Shown: one piece after another, positions 1 through 11,114 of the stretch
How the letters are laid out: every line of letters starts with the position of its first letter
How positions within the stretch are numbered: the first letter of the stretch is position 1
Assembly: GCA_033026295.1 (NCBI GenBank)
Contig: CM065185.1
Coordinates: 5,518,001-5,582,000, forward strand
Reading direction: 5' to 3'
Source of the DNA: Channa striata
Taxonomy: Eukaryota > Chordata > Actinopteri > Anabantiformes > Channidae
Length of the DNA: 64,000 nucleotides
Translations under genes and position numbers: made by a program
Notes under the pieces: generated by a model
Seen by the model: the letters and a program-made list of their open reading frames with translations, nothing else
Told to the model about the DNA's origin: nothing
Databases searched by the model: none

Positions 1-760
1 TATAATGATATAAGCCCGCCCGAGAATCGAACAATCGATTAATCACAGAAATATACATTTAAAGATAACATGACCAATTTTCTGACATGCACCGCTAACG
101 TTTCTACGCCTAACGCTCCTCATAACGGTAACAGCCCAGTGGGCGTGAGACGGGCTGATGATCTGAAAACCCCGATGGATGAACTGACGGTGATTTTCTC
201 CTCGAAACGAGCTCATTTCAAAGCAGTTTGCGAGGCGAACATCCGTGACCGGCTGCTCGGTGAACTGGAACGACATGAGATTAGCACAGCGGTAACCACT
301 AGCTAACCAAACGAGCCGAGCGACTAGCTTCTTCTGCAGGATGTGAACTAATGCTAAAATAACAAAAGCTAACTAACGGTGCCGTCGTCGTTTTCTTGAC
401 CTAACGGCACCGACCCAGCCCGGCTGAAGAGAACCAGAACTAAAGAAGTAAGAAGCAGTCCTACCTTGGCAGACCGTATGCAGAGAGACACAGAGACTTG
501 GCGGACACCTCAAATTCTTCAGATTCCGGTGCAGCAGCTTCCTCTAGCTCACAGACGGACCACAATGCACCGGGCCACGGCGGCGGCAGCTGGGATGTGT
601 CCCACGTCAGCCCCCTGCTCTCATGTCCATCCACTGTGTTAGTGACATTTTCCACCCAGTTTGCCATAAAACATACTTTTGTTGTGTTTGCTGTAAACAC
701 AACTACTGGCCACAAATGAATCTTCCTTGAAGCCATTTCAGTGTCAGTGAAGAGAGACAA
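1..760. other. CpG-rich stretch, possible promoter/first exon of an unidentified gene
   Basis: This stretch has many CpG dinucleotides and repeated TAACG/CTAAC words, unlike the AT-rich DNA that follows. Short open frames exist on both strands: plus 70-306 reading MTNFLTCTANVSTPNAP..., minus 276-43 reading MSFQFTEQPV.... None matches a family I recognise. On the minus strand a good splice donor (AAG then GTAGGA) is visible near 469-464, and on the plus strand a possible acceptor (TTCTTCTGCAG) ends near 340. The composition resembles the pkn2 and hs2st1 promoter regions in this window, so the best guess is a CpG-island promoter with 5' exon of a gene extending beyond the left edge. Strand and identity cannot be decided. 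Confidence 0.35.
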
Positions 761-3002
761 AATCCACAGCCTTTGATCTAATTAGAAATGTATTTAAACG
801 TGTATCTAATAATTCTAATATAAGGCTGCAGCAGTCTTAATCCTAATGTAAATAATTCCGAACCTTATATTATTTTCAAGTAAACTAAGTTATCGAAATA
901 CATTGTGGAAAAGACAGAGGACTGGGGATTTTCTTGCCCATCAAAATATTTTCCCCCCAAAATACTCCAGTGCAAGCTGAAGTACAAAATGGTCTAAAGA
1001 ATACTTTTTTTAAAGTAAGGTACAAAAGTGTTCCACTAACAATGTGCTTTGAACTGCGCTGAAACTGATGATTTTGCTGAAACCTAAGATAAAGAAAATT
1101 GCCATTAATTAATATAAATTAATCAATAATTATGCCAAATGTGTGTGCTAATATGGATACGTGAATGGAACAAAAACAGTAAAAGATAGTAATCCAGTCT
1201 AAGGGCCAGACTGATTCCTTTGGTTGTGTATAATAAAATATGATTCTTCTATAAACATTTATTGTTATGAGGTGGATGTATTGAGTTGGTATATTGTTCC
1301 TGTTTTGGGTTTTTGCTGCCCTTGTTTTTTGGTGTGTCCTTGCGCCTGCCTTTTGCCTTTCATCTTCATCTCACCTTTTGCATTTCATCTTCGTCATCAT
1401 CAACCCTGCATGTTTTGTATTTAAAGCCTTGCATTTAGTTTTGGGGTTGCTAGTGTGTCATGGTCCGTTCTGGTGCTTCTTCCCAATCCTTCCTTCCTTT
1501 CCTGATCCTGGTCTGTTCATAGTTCTAGTTTGTTAGTCTTCTTGTTTAGAGTAAGTTTTGGTTGTAATATAATTCTCCTCTGTTAGAGTGATTTTCTGTT
1601 ATAGTGTTAGTGTATTTTGTTATGGTCTAAGTTTCTGCCTTGTAAGATTTTGGTTATAATCTAGGTTTCTGTCTTTGAATTAATTATTTAACTGTTTTTA
1701 GAGGTTCATGTGTTAATAAACCTCCTGCACTCTTGGTGTGTCTTGGCTTCTGATTTTGGGTCGTATAGTTACAGTATCCAGTTACGGAACATTTACATTT
1801 ATCAAGTTTAACATTCTGCAAATAATGTCTTATAGTGTTTTATAAACTCACAGTGAAAGCATTATACAACAGTTGCATAGATTAACAAAGACAGGGTTGT
1901 AACAGTAATATACAACAGGCCATCAACTGCAAAAAGTAATGCACCTTTTTTAATAAACATTTTTTCTAGGCTGAGTAACTGACTTTAAAAAAAGCATTTA
2001 AACATCAATAAATTTGATCATGTAGGTACCATAAACATGAAGACTAGTCCAGATTTGTTTGATATGTCTCATAAATAAGGATTCTACGTAACTTAAGTTG
2101 TAAATGTAATAGAGTAAAAACCTTAACTATAGTATATTACTTAAATCAAGTACATGTACCTCAAAATTGTATTATTTAATATATTGTATTTCTATTAACA
2201 TAAGATATAAAATTAAAAGTAACTTTTATTGCTGCCATCCTAAACAAGGATCACATTTTAAAACTTAAATAGTAGGATGTTTTATGAACATGCTGTGGAA
2301 GCTATACTGCCATATAACTTTAAAATGTTTCATTTAAATAGCATTCTGGGGCATTCCTGATTTTGTCCAACCACCATCTTCCAATTATCTACAGCTAAAG
2401 CCCTTTGTCTAATCAAACACGTTGAAAAGATTTCAGTACATGAACAAAACCACACGACATGTTGTCCAACAGAGAAGCGCGTTCTGCTGAATAATAATAT
2501 TCTGATGAAGAATAAGCTGTTGGTCTTTTTCTCAAGAGGCATTATGAAATGTCATATTGAAATAAAGTAGTGTATAGTTCATTCCTAGAAAAAGTGCAAC
2601 TGCGTCTTCCATTATTTGACATTATAACCTGTATTAGTTGACTTGTAGGTGACCAACAGAGGGTGCCAAGGCTCCCTCTGATTTACATGATTTATTAAAG
2701 ATACATATAGAAATACACCGGTAACTGAGAACCTTTAGGGTTTGTTTGTTGGGTTTTTGTATGCTCTGCAGCATGTGGCCTTTAGTTGAGCTGATTATCG
2801 TCAAAACCCGATTCTTGCCATTAATTTCTAATTAATTTGTGCTTAGAGTTAAACATAAGTCCTTGCACTAAATAGCTAGCATAAACTGTACGCTACGCTT
2901 CAATTCGGAACAGCTTTTTACTTCCTGTTCCCGAAACAAAAACCCAAACGTTGTACAGGGTGTGAAGGAATAAGAAAGGTAGCGCAGGTTGTATTTGCAA
3001 GC
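761..3002. other. AT-rich intergenic spacer
   Basis: No coding exon or RNA gene is visible apart from the LTR-like repeat listed separately (1290-1791). The remainder is AT-rich with many short A or T runs. Short open frames such as minus 2542-2330 have no recognisable protein content. Confidence 0.5.
1290..1791 (+). repeat. LTR-like dispersed repeat
   Basis: A pyrimidine-rich block built of many short runs of T with TTAGT/TTTTGGTT words. It ends with a poly(A)-signal-like AATAAA (GTTAATAAACCTCC), a short T/G-rich tail and a TTACAGTATCC-type end. This looks like the R-U5 part of a fish Gypsy-class LTR or another dispersed element. No flanking target duplication or internal coding region is visible, so it would be a solo or fragmentary copy. 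The assignment rests on pattern memory only. Confidence 0.35.
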
Positions 3003-3074
3003 GGCTCGTTGGTCTAGGGGTATGATTCTCGCTTTGGGTGCGAGAGGTCCCGGGTTCAAATCCCGGACGAGCCC
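3003..3074 (+). tRNA. tRNA-Pro (anticodon TGG)
   Basis: A 72-base cloverleaf can be drawn in full. The acceptor stem GGCTCGT (3003-3009) pairs with ACGAGCC (3067-3073), followed by discriminator C at 3074. The anticodon stem CTCGC/GCGAG encloses the loop TTTGGGT, giving anticodon TGG at 3035-3037 (proline, CCA codons). The internal Pol III promoter is intact: A box TGGTCTAGGGG and B box GGTTCAAAT. There is no intron. CCA is not encoded, as expected for a eukaryotic nuclear gene. A T-run terminator follows four bases later. It stands alone, with no other tRNA nearby in the window. Confidence 0.96.
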
Positions 3075-3077
3075 TTG

Positions 3078-3084
3078 TTTTTTT
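3078..3084 (+). terminator. Pol III terminator of the tRNA-Pro gene
   Basis: Seven consecutive T residues begin four bases after the discriminator base of the tRNA. This is the usual oligo-T stop signal for RNA polymerase III. Confidence 0.85.
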
Positions 3085-3272
3085 GTACACGTTGAAATTT
3101 CAGTCTTTGTTTTGTGCTTGTTATGATTAGACGCAAAAATTAACTTATAAACGTCACCAGACCCCAAGTGTGTATTTATGGTCAACACAACTTGTTATGC
3201 TGATCTCTTGTGGAAATCCGCGGTAGTACAATTACACCTGTTTCTTTTTCGGTATTAATAAACTCAGTCAAA

Positions 3273-3370
3273 TGAAATTACATTTACATTTACATTGAAG
3301 TTTGGTAGACGCTTTTAAAAGCGACTTTCAAGTGAGCTACAAGGCAAGCAAAAAATCTGAGTCAAGTCAT
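3273..3370 (+). repeat. Dispersed fish repeat (ACATTTACATTT...TTTGGTAGACGCTTTT type)
   Basis: The run of ACATTT units, then TTTGGTAGACGCTTTT, AAAGCGACTT and CAAGTGAGCTACAAGGCAAG, is a pattern common in teleost intergenic DNA (usually with TTTGGCAGACGCTTTTATCCAAAGCGACTTAC wording, split here). An inverted copy of its end lies at 39198-39230. The right-hand limit is uncertain. Confidence 0.5.
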
Positions 3371-6300
3371 GCTAAGTCAATTTAAATTTAGGCTTATATA
3401 TAGGACACACAAAAAACTCTTTGTGGACAGAGGTGTTATGGGGCCACAACAGGAAAGGGCCAAAGTCCAACACACAACACACAAACTTAATTTGTGTGTG
3501 ACATCAGACTTGAAATGCCTGGGTAAAGTGCTTCTGTCTTCACCCCGCAGGGGTTTTGCTGTCGTGACAGCATTTCTGCTCCACAGCCACAAGTCAAGGA
3601 CTTAATGATTTGGTGAATACCAGGCTCTTCTTACTATTATGTGTGTCACTTAATACAATCAAGTCCTCTACCTGCTCTGGCAAAAAGCTCCCTGTTCTGC
3701 TATGAATTAGCATAGAAAGCTATAAATTTTCAGCATTTTACATGAATACAGTAATCCCTGTCCTTTCAATTTCAGGGACCATATCAGTATTTTTGCACAT
3801 TTTTTGTGGATGCTGTATTTCCACTGTCTCGGATGCCACATGTTTTCTTGCATAGGATAATAACACATAGAGAAAAGTTCCTGTGAAAGGAATATTCTGC
3901 TTTTTCATATTTTTTACAATATCATTATGTGACTACCTTATCTAGCCATGTGTATTTTCAGTACAAATCAATAAAAATAGCTACAATAACAATGTCTGTG
4001 TGTAACAGGAGAGTTGGCAGTAGTTGTGAGTGCTGGTCTAATAATACACCTGAATTGAGTAAAATTTGTTTCTGGCTGGCAGCACTTTAAATGACTTCAA
4101 GATATCTAAAACAAATGCATCTAAACATGTAGGTCCCTTTTTTCTGCCCAAACATACAATAACTTCATCAAAAATTAAAGTGATGGATTCCATCAAGGAT
4201 TACTTGATAAATGGTTGTAAATGGCAATAAATAGATTCAAAGGTCAGGAATAAACTCAGCTAATGTGTTTTAGTTAGCCTACAGATAGTGTAAACATTAG
4301 ATTCCTTACTTCAGTAATTTGAGTATTTGTTTCATTCTCTTGTCTAAAATTCAGTGAAGCCAGTATCAGAAAATGCTTCTAACCCCTGCTTCAATTTTAT
4401 CCTCTCTCCATCAACTCGCCATCATTTCCCCCTTAACCAGTCTGTCACTTGAAGTAAGCAGCCGCCTGCTTAGCCGGCACCTTTTACTTTACAAGCAGCA
4501 CTTTATTTACTGCAGGACATTTTAAATCTCCTGCCTCTGTCGCACTGAGTCGCTGACAAATGCCTGGTTGCAAATGTATCTCAATGACTGCTGACTCGGT
4601 TGTAGTACAAGTTGGCTGATAATGTGGCCCTCCGGTTTATCCTCAGATGTGGGAGGAAGTGTATTAATTTAGCCTAGATGGGGCCTTATGAAAGTACCAG
4701 AAGGCAGAAACGAGCAGATCCCCGCCACCTTAAACACACACACACACACTCACCTCTCTCTCTCTCTGAACCTCTGAGGATTGAAGCTATCTGCCACAGA
4801 GCCAAAGCATATTCCAGCACCAATGTGTCAGGAGGAAAGCTATTAAAACCACTTTACTTTTGCTAAGTATCATGAAAATAAGCGTAAGATTTAGTGAAAT
4901 CCGCCCAAGAGCACTGAAAATCTGGAGGATTTTCCCCCTGAAATGTTTCCTAATAGACTGTTTAGAAAAGTCACAAACTCTTGTTAGACTTGAATATAGT
5001 TTTTGGATTTCAGAGCATTTATTTGGAGCTGAAATGACAAAATTTAAAGTATGAGTGCATCTGAACTCTCCACATAATCAGATGAAAATCCCATTGACCA
5101 TTTCAATATATGTAATAATAGAAGTCAGGTGACGGATTCTCTTGAAGTAAAAGTGTTTTATTTTACTCCTGGCAGGTTTTACTTGAATGTGCCCATTGAT
5201 CTGGAGTTTAGACTATTGACCTAAGTCTGCTTCTTCACACTGTCACATGCTCTTTTCTGTCAATATTTCCTTTATCTTTTTTCTGTAAATATTGGTGTTG
5301 TGGTCATACAGTGCTCATAAAACATGCAGAAGCTTGGAACTCCTTCAGAGGAGTCCTGGCCTCCTCAGTAGACTGGACTGACCGTCTGCTGCTGAAGTTC
5401 TTGCATCCATCCACTGCCACACATCCACTTGTGCATTTCACAGAGTTGATTGTCTGAGCCGTCAGAGCTGAGTGTTCTTTTATCGAGATGTTGTAGATAT
5501 TGGCCAGGACACTGCACCAGTCTTGATTTAAGTGAGTTACTTTAAAGTAGGTCAATACTTTAGTTATTTTCTGTTTTAAATAATTTTGACTTTGACAAGA
5601 AATAATCTTTTTGTTGAACTTTTTTGGTCAAAAAAGCCAAATCAAAACAGCCAATATTCGTTGTTATTGAGAAAACAACGACAAAAAGGTGAAAACTTTA
5701 CAGAGACATGAATATGTTTCATAGGCACAGTAATCAAATGCAGAAACTTAACAGAAATTTATTTAAAAAAAATGAAATAAATATGCAATATAATTTCCTA
5801 AAGCCAAGGTTGACATCGTCCTATTGTTTGTTTTGTTAAGTCAGTAGTGTAAATTGTAAATGTATACACTCTGTTATCACATAAAACAAAAAAAAACAAG
5901 CTGAAACTAAATCATGTTTTTCAAATTGGCTACGAAAAAAAGAAAGAATGATTAAACTATTTGATTTCCTATTAAATCACTGATTGCTTCAACTGGAAAT
6001 GTTACAGTAGTGTTGTGTTTTGCAACATCCATCTGAGACAGTCATTGTTCAGGTCAGTTTCCACAGTAGAAGATTATATAATGTGTCCAGAATGTAATTT
6101 ACTCAGGCAGTTTCAAGGTACAAACTCCTGAGGAACTGCCATCAAATCCAAAATACTGTGACCTGAGAAGAATATACATCGGCATCAGTGAACAATACAG
6201 CTGTCAAATTCTTTAACCAATCAGAGAAGGAACACAAGAAATTAAGCACGATTTAGAGAAATGAGGTATTAAAAATTATTTTAATGAACTAGTATTCACT

Positions 6301-8340
6301 TAATTAGTGCATTACATGAAGAGGAGCAGTCATTGTTTCCTGTCTTGCCTTGACAGAGACGCTTCTTCTCAGACACTGGCTTGCTCCCCCAGCCCCTGTG
6401 CCCCAGCCTACTTCTATGTTCTTCTTTCATTTCCTTTTTAACCCCCAGGTCTTTCTGTACCTGTCCATTCCTTTCTACAGTGTGACTCCTTAATCCACCT
6501 GAGTGCATGGAGGACAGTTTTGACATAAGAAGAAAAGATAGACTCCTAAGCAGAGGACCAGTATCTTTGGAGCCTGGGGGATAACCGGATTACGACAGTC
6601 ATTTTGTGCTGCTGGCAGTTTTTCTTATTACCCATTCCCCCCCACACACATCTCCAAAGCTGAAATGCTGCCCTTTCTTAGAAGTCACACCAAACACAGA
6701 CTAGTACACAAAACATGTATTTCCCATAATACAGCTGAAAGCTTGGTGCCGAGTACAAATAAATCTTGACAAACGACACAGGAAAAGATAATTTCTTTGT
6801 ACTTCCCTTCATTCATTCCACCTCATGTTGTTGTTCTCAGGTAGTTTTTCTCTTCAGTGTTGAAAACTCTTGAAAACACAGTCCCTCTGTGGAACTACTC
6901 ATCGTCTCTGTGTGGTGGTGGCCGCCTGCCTCCTGTGTGCCAGGACTGAACCCACGGCACAGCAGATAACAGCCGAGCAACGAGGAGGCAGATCAACGTC
7001 TGACCCCTGCTGCCAATCACTTTATCCCTCCAGCCCGTCTGCTCTGAGGAAACCTGGAGGGGGGAAAAAACCCTCTCTGAAAACGTCTTATCATCACCAC
7101 CACTGATGCAGCGTGCACCACCGGATCTTTTATGTCCATTTATTTTGCCTTTGAAGGGGTCTGCAGTGCCTTTGATTGTGGGAGGTAAATGAAATAAAGG
7201 CCTCCTCCTCGCCAGATATCTCAGTTTATCGCTGCTACCAAAACCTAAACCCGGATCGCCAACTACCCTCCACAGATCTGTCTAGGGAGAAGCTCATCAT
7301 GCTTCTGTCATGGTAATAATCCTTTTAGACAAGCCATTTTGGTGTCGGAAGCTCCCACTTAGACTCTCAGAAAGGTGGTGTCGAATTCCTCCTTGTAAAA
7401 TAAGCTTCTTGAGTATTTACTCTGCACAGGTTTGCTCTGTTGTTTTTCATTACACCGGTGAGGTTAGTCTGCACTCTTCATCAGTGTCATTTCAATAACA
7501 GGCAACATGGTTAAAACACATGATCATATGTGATCCAGGCTTTTAATTTAATTTTTTTATTTTTAACCACTATCAATACATTTGTAGACTATAGACAAAG
7601 GAGAGGGGAGGCACTAATATACACGTTTTTAAAATTAAGGTTGAATTGAATTGTGAGGGAGAAGGAAGAATTGAGCTTAAACTGTTGAGTTATGGCGCTT
7701 TTCATTTGACGACTTGCAGGAACATATGCACCTGTCTGTAATATGAATTTTGAGTCGTTTTAATAACATTATTATAATTTACTTTTTCATCTTTTTGCTG
7801 TCATAGGTTTATTGCAGCCTGGTAGCTTAAAGAGGGTTTTCAGACGTCTGTAAAAACATGATAAATAACCAGAAACACTCTAATCAACGGATGTGGAATT
7901 TCCTAATATTATAATTTCATGTTGCAGGGACAAAGTTGTGCTTAATTTTATTCAGAGGATTTTAATAATTCAGTAAATCTAACAGTTAAATATAAACCCC
8001 CTGAGCCACAGTCACCAAATGTCAAATTTCTTTGCATTTCAAGTTTCAGCCTCGGTGTTTGTTGAATCCTGTCAAGTCCCCTGATTTTAATAAGACTGTT
8101 TCATCGGGCTAAAATACAGCAATGTCCCCTGAGACCTTCATTATGGAGCAAATGAGCCACATGGATTAGTTAAGGGCAAAAGATCTTGCACGTAGTCCTT
8201 TGAATTTCTAGTTTTCTGCCCATGTTATGCTGCAGATTACTTTCCCCCTGGTTTCCTGCCTGCTTGCACTTGTCTCAGTAGAGCTTTGGAGCGATGAAAT
8301 GTTGGAGAGGCAGAAGGAGAAATGTTGTACAGTCACTTTT
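3371..8340. other. Non-coding region upstream of sox14
   Basis: About 5 kb without a recognisable exon. Open frames here (for example minus 5555-5304, plus 6870-7106) are short and match no known family. Three stretches are less AT-rich and more complex than their surroundings: about 4370-4680, 6860-7270 and 8030-8210. They could be conserved cis-regulatory elements of sox14, which in other vertebrates is surrounded by long regulatory deserts. This is inference only. A short CA/CT run lies at about 4734-4766. Confidence 0.4.
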
Positions 8341-8374
8341 TGTGAAGGGATTACAGTGTCTCTCTCTCTTCCCC

Positions 8375-8379
8375 ATTGG
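8375..8379 (-). promoter_or_regulatory. Inverted CCAAT box upstream of sox14
   Basis: The plus strand reads CCCCATTGGC, i.e. a CCAAT box on the minus strand, about 340 bases before the sox14 start codon. It is preceded by a CT-rich run. SoxB genes often use NF-Y (CCAAT) sites in their promoters. No TATA box is obvious nearby, and the transcription start is not known. Confidence 0.4.
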
Positions 8380-8716
8380 CTTGGTCCGCCGTGACAGTGG
8401 TGTGGTGATGAGTGGCTGACATGCCCCGGATCGTCCTTAACAAGCTTCTAACTTGGTCCTGTGTGACTCCCATTCATGCGCCAAGGCTTTGCGCTTTATG
8501 TAGCTTTCAGTTCCAGTTGGTGCAAATGCTTCAGTCACTGCGGAATGACTGTTTCCACTGTTTTCTCAGTAGAGATCCTGAAAAAAAGATTCATTAACTT
8601 TGAGACATTTCCAGCTCCTTCCCTTTTACGCACGAGAGGAGAATGACATTTCTGGAGAGGTGACTTCATTTAAAGTAGGACCTGGGGGCATTTCAATTAA
8701 TGTGCCACTTTCTGAA

Positions 8717-9433
8717 ATGGCAAAACCTTTAGATCACATCAAGAGACCCATGAACGCCTTCATGGTCTGGTCCAGAGGCCAGAGAAGAAAGATGGCCCAG
8801 GAAAACCCGAAGATGCACAACTCTGAAATCAGCAAGCGACTCGGCGCCGAGTGGAAGCTGCTTTCCGACACTGAGAAACGTCCGTACATCGACGAGGCCA
8901 AGAGGCTGCGGGCTCAGCACATGAGGGAGCATCCGGACTACAAGTACCGACCCCGGCGGAAACCCAAAAGTCTCCTGAAGAGGGACCGTTTCGTTTTCCC
9001 CCTTCCGTCTTTACTCGGCGAGGCAGCGGGATTTTCCATGGACTCCTTCCTCGTCCCAGGGGATAAAGCCGGAGCCCTGCTCGCTCCCGTCTCCTCCTCC
9101 TCCTCCTCTTTCTCGCTCCTGGAGCCGGTGGCGCCGTTCAGCACCGGAGCTGTCCAGCGTGTGGCGGAGCTGCCGCACAGTCTGGCCGCAGGCGCGCTGC
9201 CTTACAGCGCGCACCCGTTCGGATGTCCGACCGGGGGCATGGCGGGTCTGGGCTGCCCCGGACAACACACCCACGCCCACCCGTCACCCTCCACCCCAGG
9301 ATACGTGGTGCCGTGTAGCTGCAGCGCCTGGTCTGCAGCCAGTCTTCAGCCTCAGGTGGCTTATATAGTCTTTCCTGGAGCGATGACCCGCAGCGGCTCG
9401 GACTCGTTCACCTCACCCAGCTCCAGTGTGTGA
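8717..9433 (+). CDS. sox14: Transcription factor Sox-14 (SoxB2 group)
   Basis: Single-exon gene of 238 codons plus stop, close to the usual 240-residue length of Sox14. The start ATG at 8717 is the first in-frame AUG and is followed by AKPLDHIKRPMNAFMVW. The HMG box spans about residues 8-76 with the core RPMNAFMVWSRGQRRKMAQ and the basic tail YKYRPRRKPK. KRPYIDEAKRLRAQHM favours Sox14 over Sox21 (PF, AMHM). The C-terminus keeps the SoxB2 blocks QHTHAHPSPSTPGYVVPCSC and LQPQVAYIVFPG. It binds ATTGTT-type sites in the nucleus and in the SoxB2 family acts mainly as a repressor balancing SoxB1 factors in spinal-cord and brain interneurons. A serine run (about residues 122-128) and a changed last 15 residues are departures from the usual sequence. 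Its neighbour cldn18 matches human 3q22. Confidence 0.95.
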   Translation: MAKPLDHIKRPMNAFMVWSRGQRRKMAQENPKMHNSEISKRLGAEWKLLSDTEKRPYIDEAKRLRAQHMREHPDYKYRPRRKPKSLLKRDRFVFPLPSLLGEAAGFSMDSFLVPGDKAGALLAPVSSSSSSFSLLEPVAPFSTGAVQRVAELPHSLAAGALPYSAHPFGCPTGGMAGLGCPGQHTHAHPSPSTPGYVVPCSCSAWSAASLQPQVAYIVFPGAMTRSGSDSFTSPSSSV

Positions 9434-9655
9434 CGGACAGACGGACTGAGTCTGAGCACACGCAGGACCTCCCCGTGTAAGAACTGGCCCTGTCTGTGGG
9501 TGTTTTCTTTCAGCTCATATCACACTATTCACTTTTTTATTTTTGATCACGTAACCAATTCAAAACTTACTGACACACAAGTCCCTAGTGTAAATACAGA
9601 CCAAACACATGTTGTACATGTCATATTTTCTAACTTCAGAGTCAGAACATTCTGA

Positions 9656-9661
9656 AATAAA
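9656..9661 (+). promoter_or_regulatory. Poly(A) signal, sox14
   Basis: AATAAA lies 223 bases after the sox14 stop codon in AT-rich DNA. It is the first canonical signal downstream, which would give a short 3' UTR. Later AATAAA-like words near 9965-9990 could be alternatives. Confidence 0.6.
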
Positions 9662-11014
9662 CCAGTTTACCATGCACAATCGAATATTACATTTGCTCTT
9701 TATTCAGACTGTATTTATCCCCCAGTGTATATGTCTCAATGTGTAGACCTGTTTCTTATTTTAATTTTGACGTGGGGATGATATATATTTTCCTGTCTAA
9801 TAATGTTAGTTATAAATATTTACATAAAATCTCAGCTGTGGCATCAGTGTGTCAGTTATTCAGTCAACAATGTTAATGTGAAATTAATAATCATTAATAT
9901 TACAATTTGTATTTGGGATCTTATAACTTTTTTACTATTACTCGGATGTGAATATGTCAGACATAATAAATTAATTGTTAATAATAAATAAATGTGGGGA
10001 TGTTTGATGTCAGAGCGATGCGTTCTCGTGTGCTTGATGAACCTGACCTGTTCACGTTTACCCAGGCACATTTTCAATTTTATTTTCGGATAAACACATA
10101 TGAATTAATCCAAATACACTTTCCTGGTCCCTTCATGTTTGGTGAGTAGTAGTTTTGTTGTGGCTGTCCTTTTGAGTGGAGTGAGACACAGAGTCACACT
10201 GGTGATAAGAGAAGAATAGAAACTTCTCTCCACCCCAGTTGTTGACAAAGTGATAAAGGTGAGAAGTTGAATCATGGAAATCGTATGAGGTTCTGTTTGT
10301 TTCACGGTAGTAACAGGGAATAAGTGCTCACACTGAAACCACTGCGTTTAGTCACAATTTACTCATAACACACATCCTGGAAAAAACAATGTGACTGTTA
10401 ATGCTACAGTCTTGGCCCATGACCAGAAGGCCTGAGGGGAGTATTTTACCGTGATCCCACTGTGTAAGGGTTTTAGTCTGGCACACAGGGCAGCTGATAG
10501 GACTAACTTATAGTCCCCATGCTGAGAGCTCGCCACCCCGAACTGTTCTCCACAGCTCTGTAGCCGAGCCTGACCTCTGACCTCCATGTGAGCGTGAACA
10601 ATATTCCACAAACCTTATTTTAAAGTAAGATAATACAAACTTCTAAGGTTCTGCGTTGGATCGCACCGCAAGTGAGACTCTCCCAGAGAGTAATTTTTGT
10701 TGTTTTGTTTGTCTTCCTTCCTCCTTCACACTCATAATTTACTCACTGACCCAAGGTTGGCTGAAAGGACCATGCAGCGTTTCAGTTTCCTTTATTTACA
10801 TTTAAACAGCGAGTTCTCGTTTAGGTGCCTGCTGCTCCTATCACCAGTGTCCACACCTCCTAACACCAGGCCGCCCAGCCCATGCTGCTGTATCACCCAC
10901 TAGGTGACACCCAACCCGCCCCACCTAATGCCACCATTACTACAAAGTGCCACTTTGCCCTGTTCCATTCTTCACCTGCACACCACACACCCGCACATGC
11001 AGCTACGGTTAAGG
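9662..11014. other. Intergenic region between sox14 and cldn18
   Basis: No exon is recognised. The first half is very AT-rich (about 9690-10100). A C-rich segment with many CACC/CCCAC words at about 10850-11000 lies just before the cldn18 promoter. Open frames here match nothing known. Confidence 0.5.
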
Positions 11015-11021
11015 TATAAGG
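11015..11021 (+). promoter_or_regulatory. Candidate TATA box of cldn18
   Basis: TATAAGG sits 94 bases before the cldn18 start codon, a plausible distance for a TATA box with a short 5' UTR. Tissue-restricted claudin genes often have TATA-type promoters. No transcript start is known here. Confidence 0.4.
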
Positions 11022-11114
11022 ATCTATTGTCTGTTCCAACTGGGCACAAACCATTCTAAACATTAACGGCGTGCTCACAAATATATGGTCTAACCTCTGA
11101 AAGAAGAGACAACA

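Noticed and set aside
2868..3188. Minus-strand open frames across the tRNA gene
   Set aside because: They are only the reverse of the tRNA-Pro sequence and its flanks.
5304..5555. Minus-strand open frame of 83 codons upstream of sox14
   Set aside because: No recognised family, no splice context and AT-rich surroundings; most likely chance.
9011..9280. Open frames on the opposite strand and shifted frame of sox14
   Set aside because: Shadows of the GC-rich sox14 coding sequence; no independent protein similarity.
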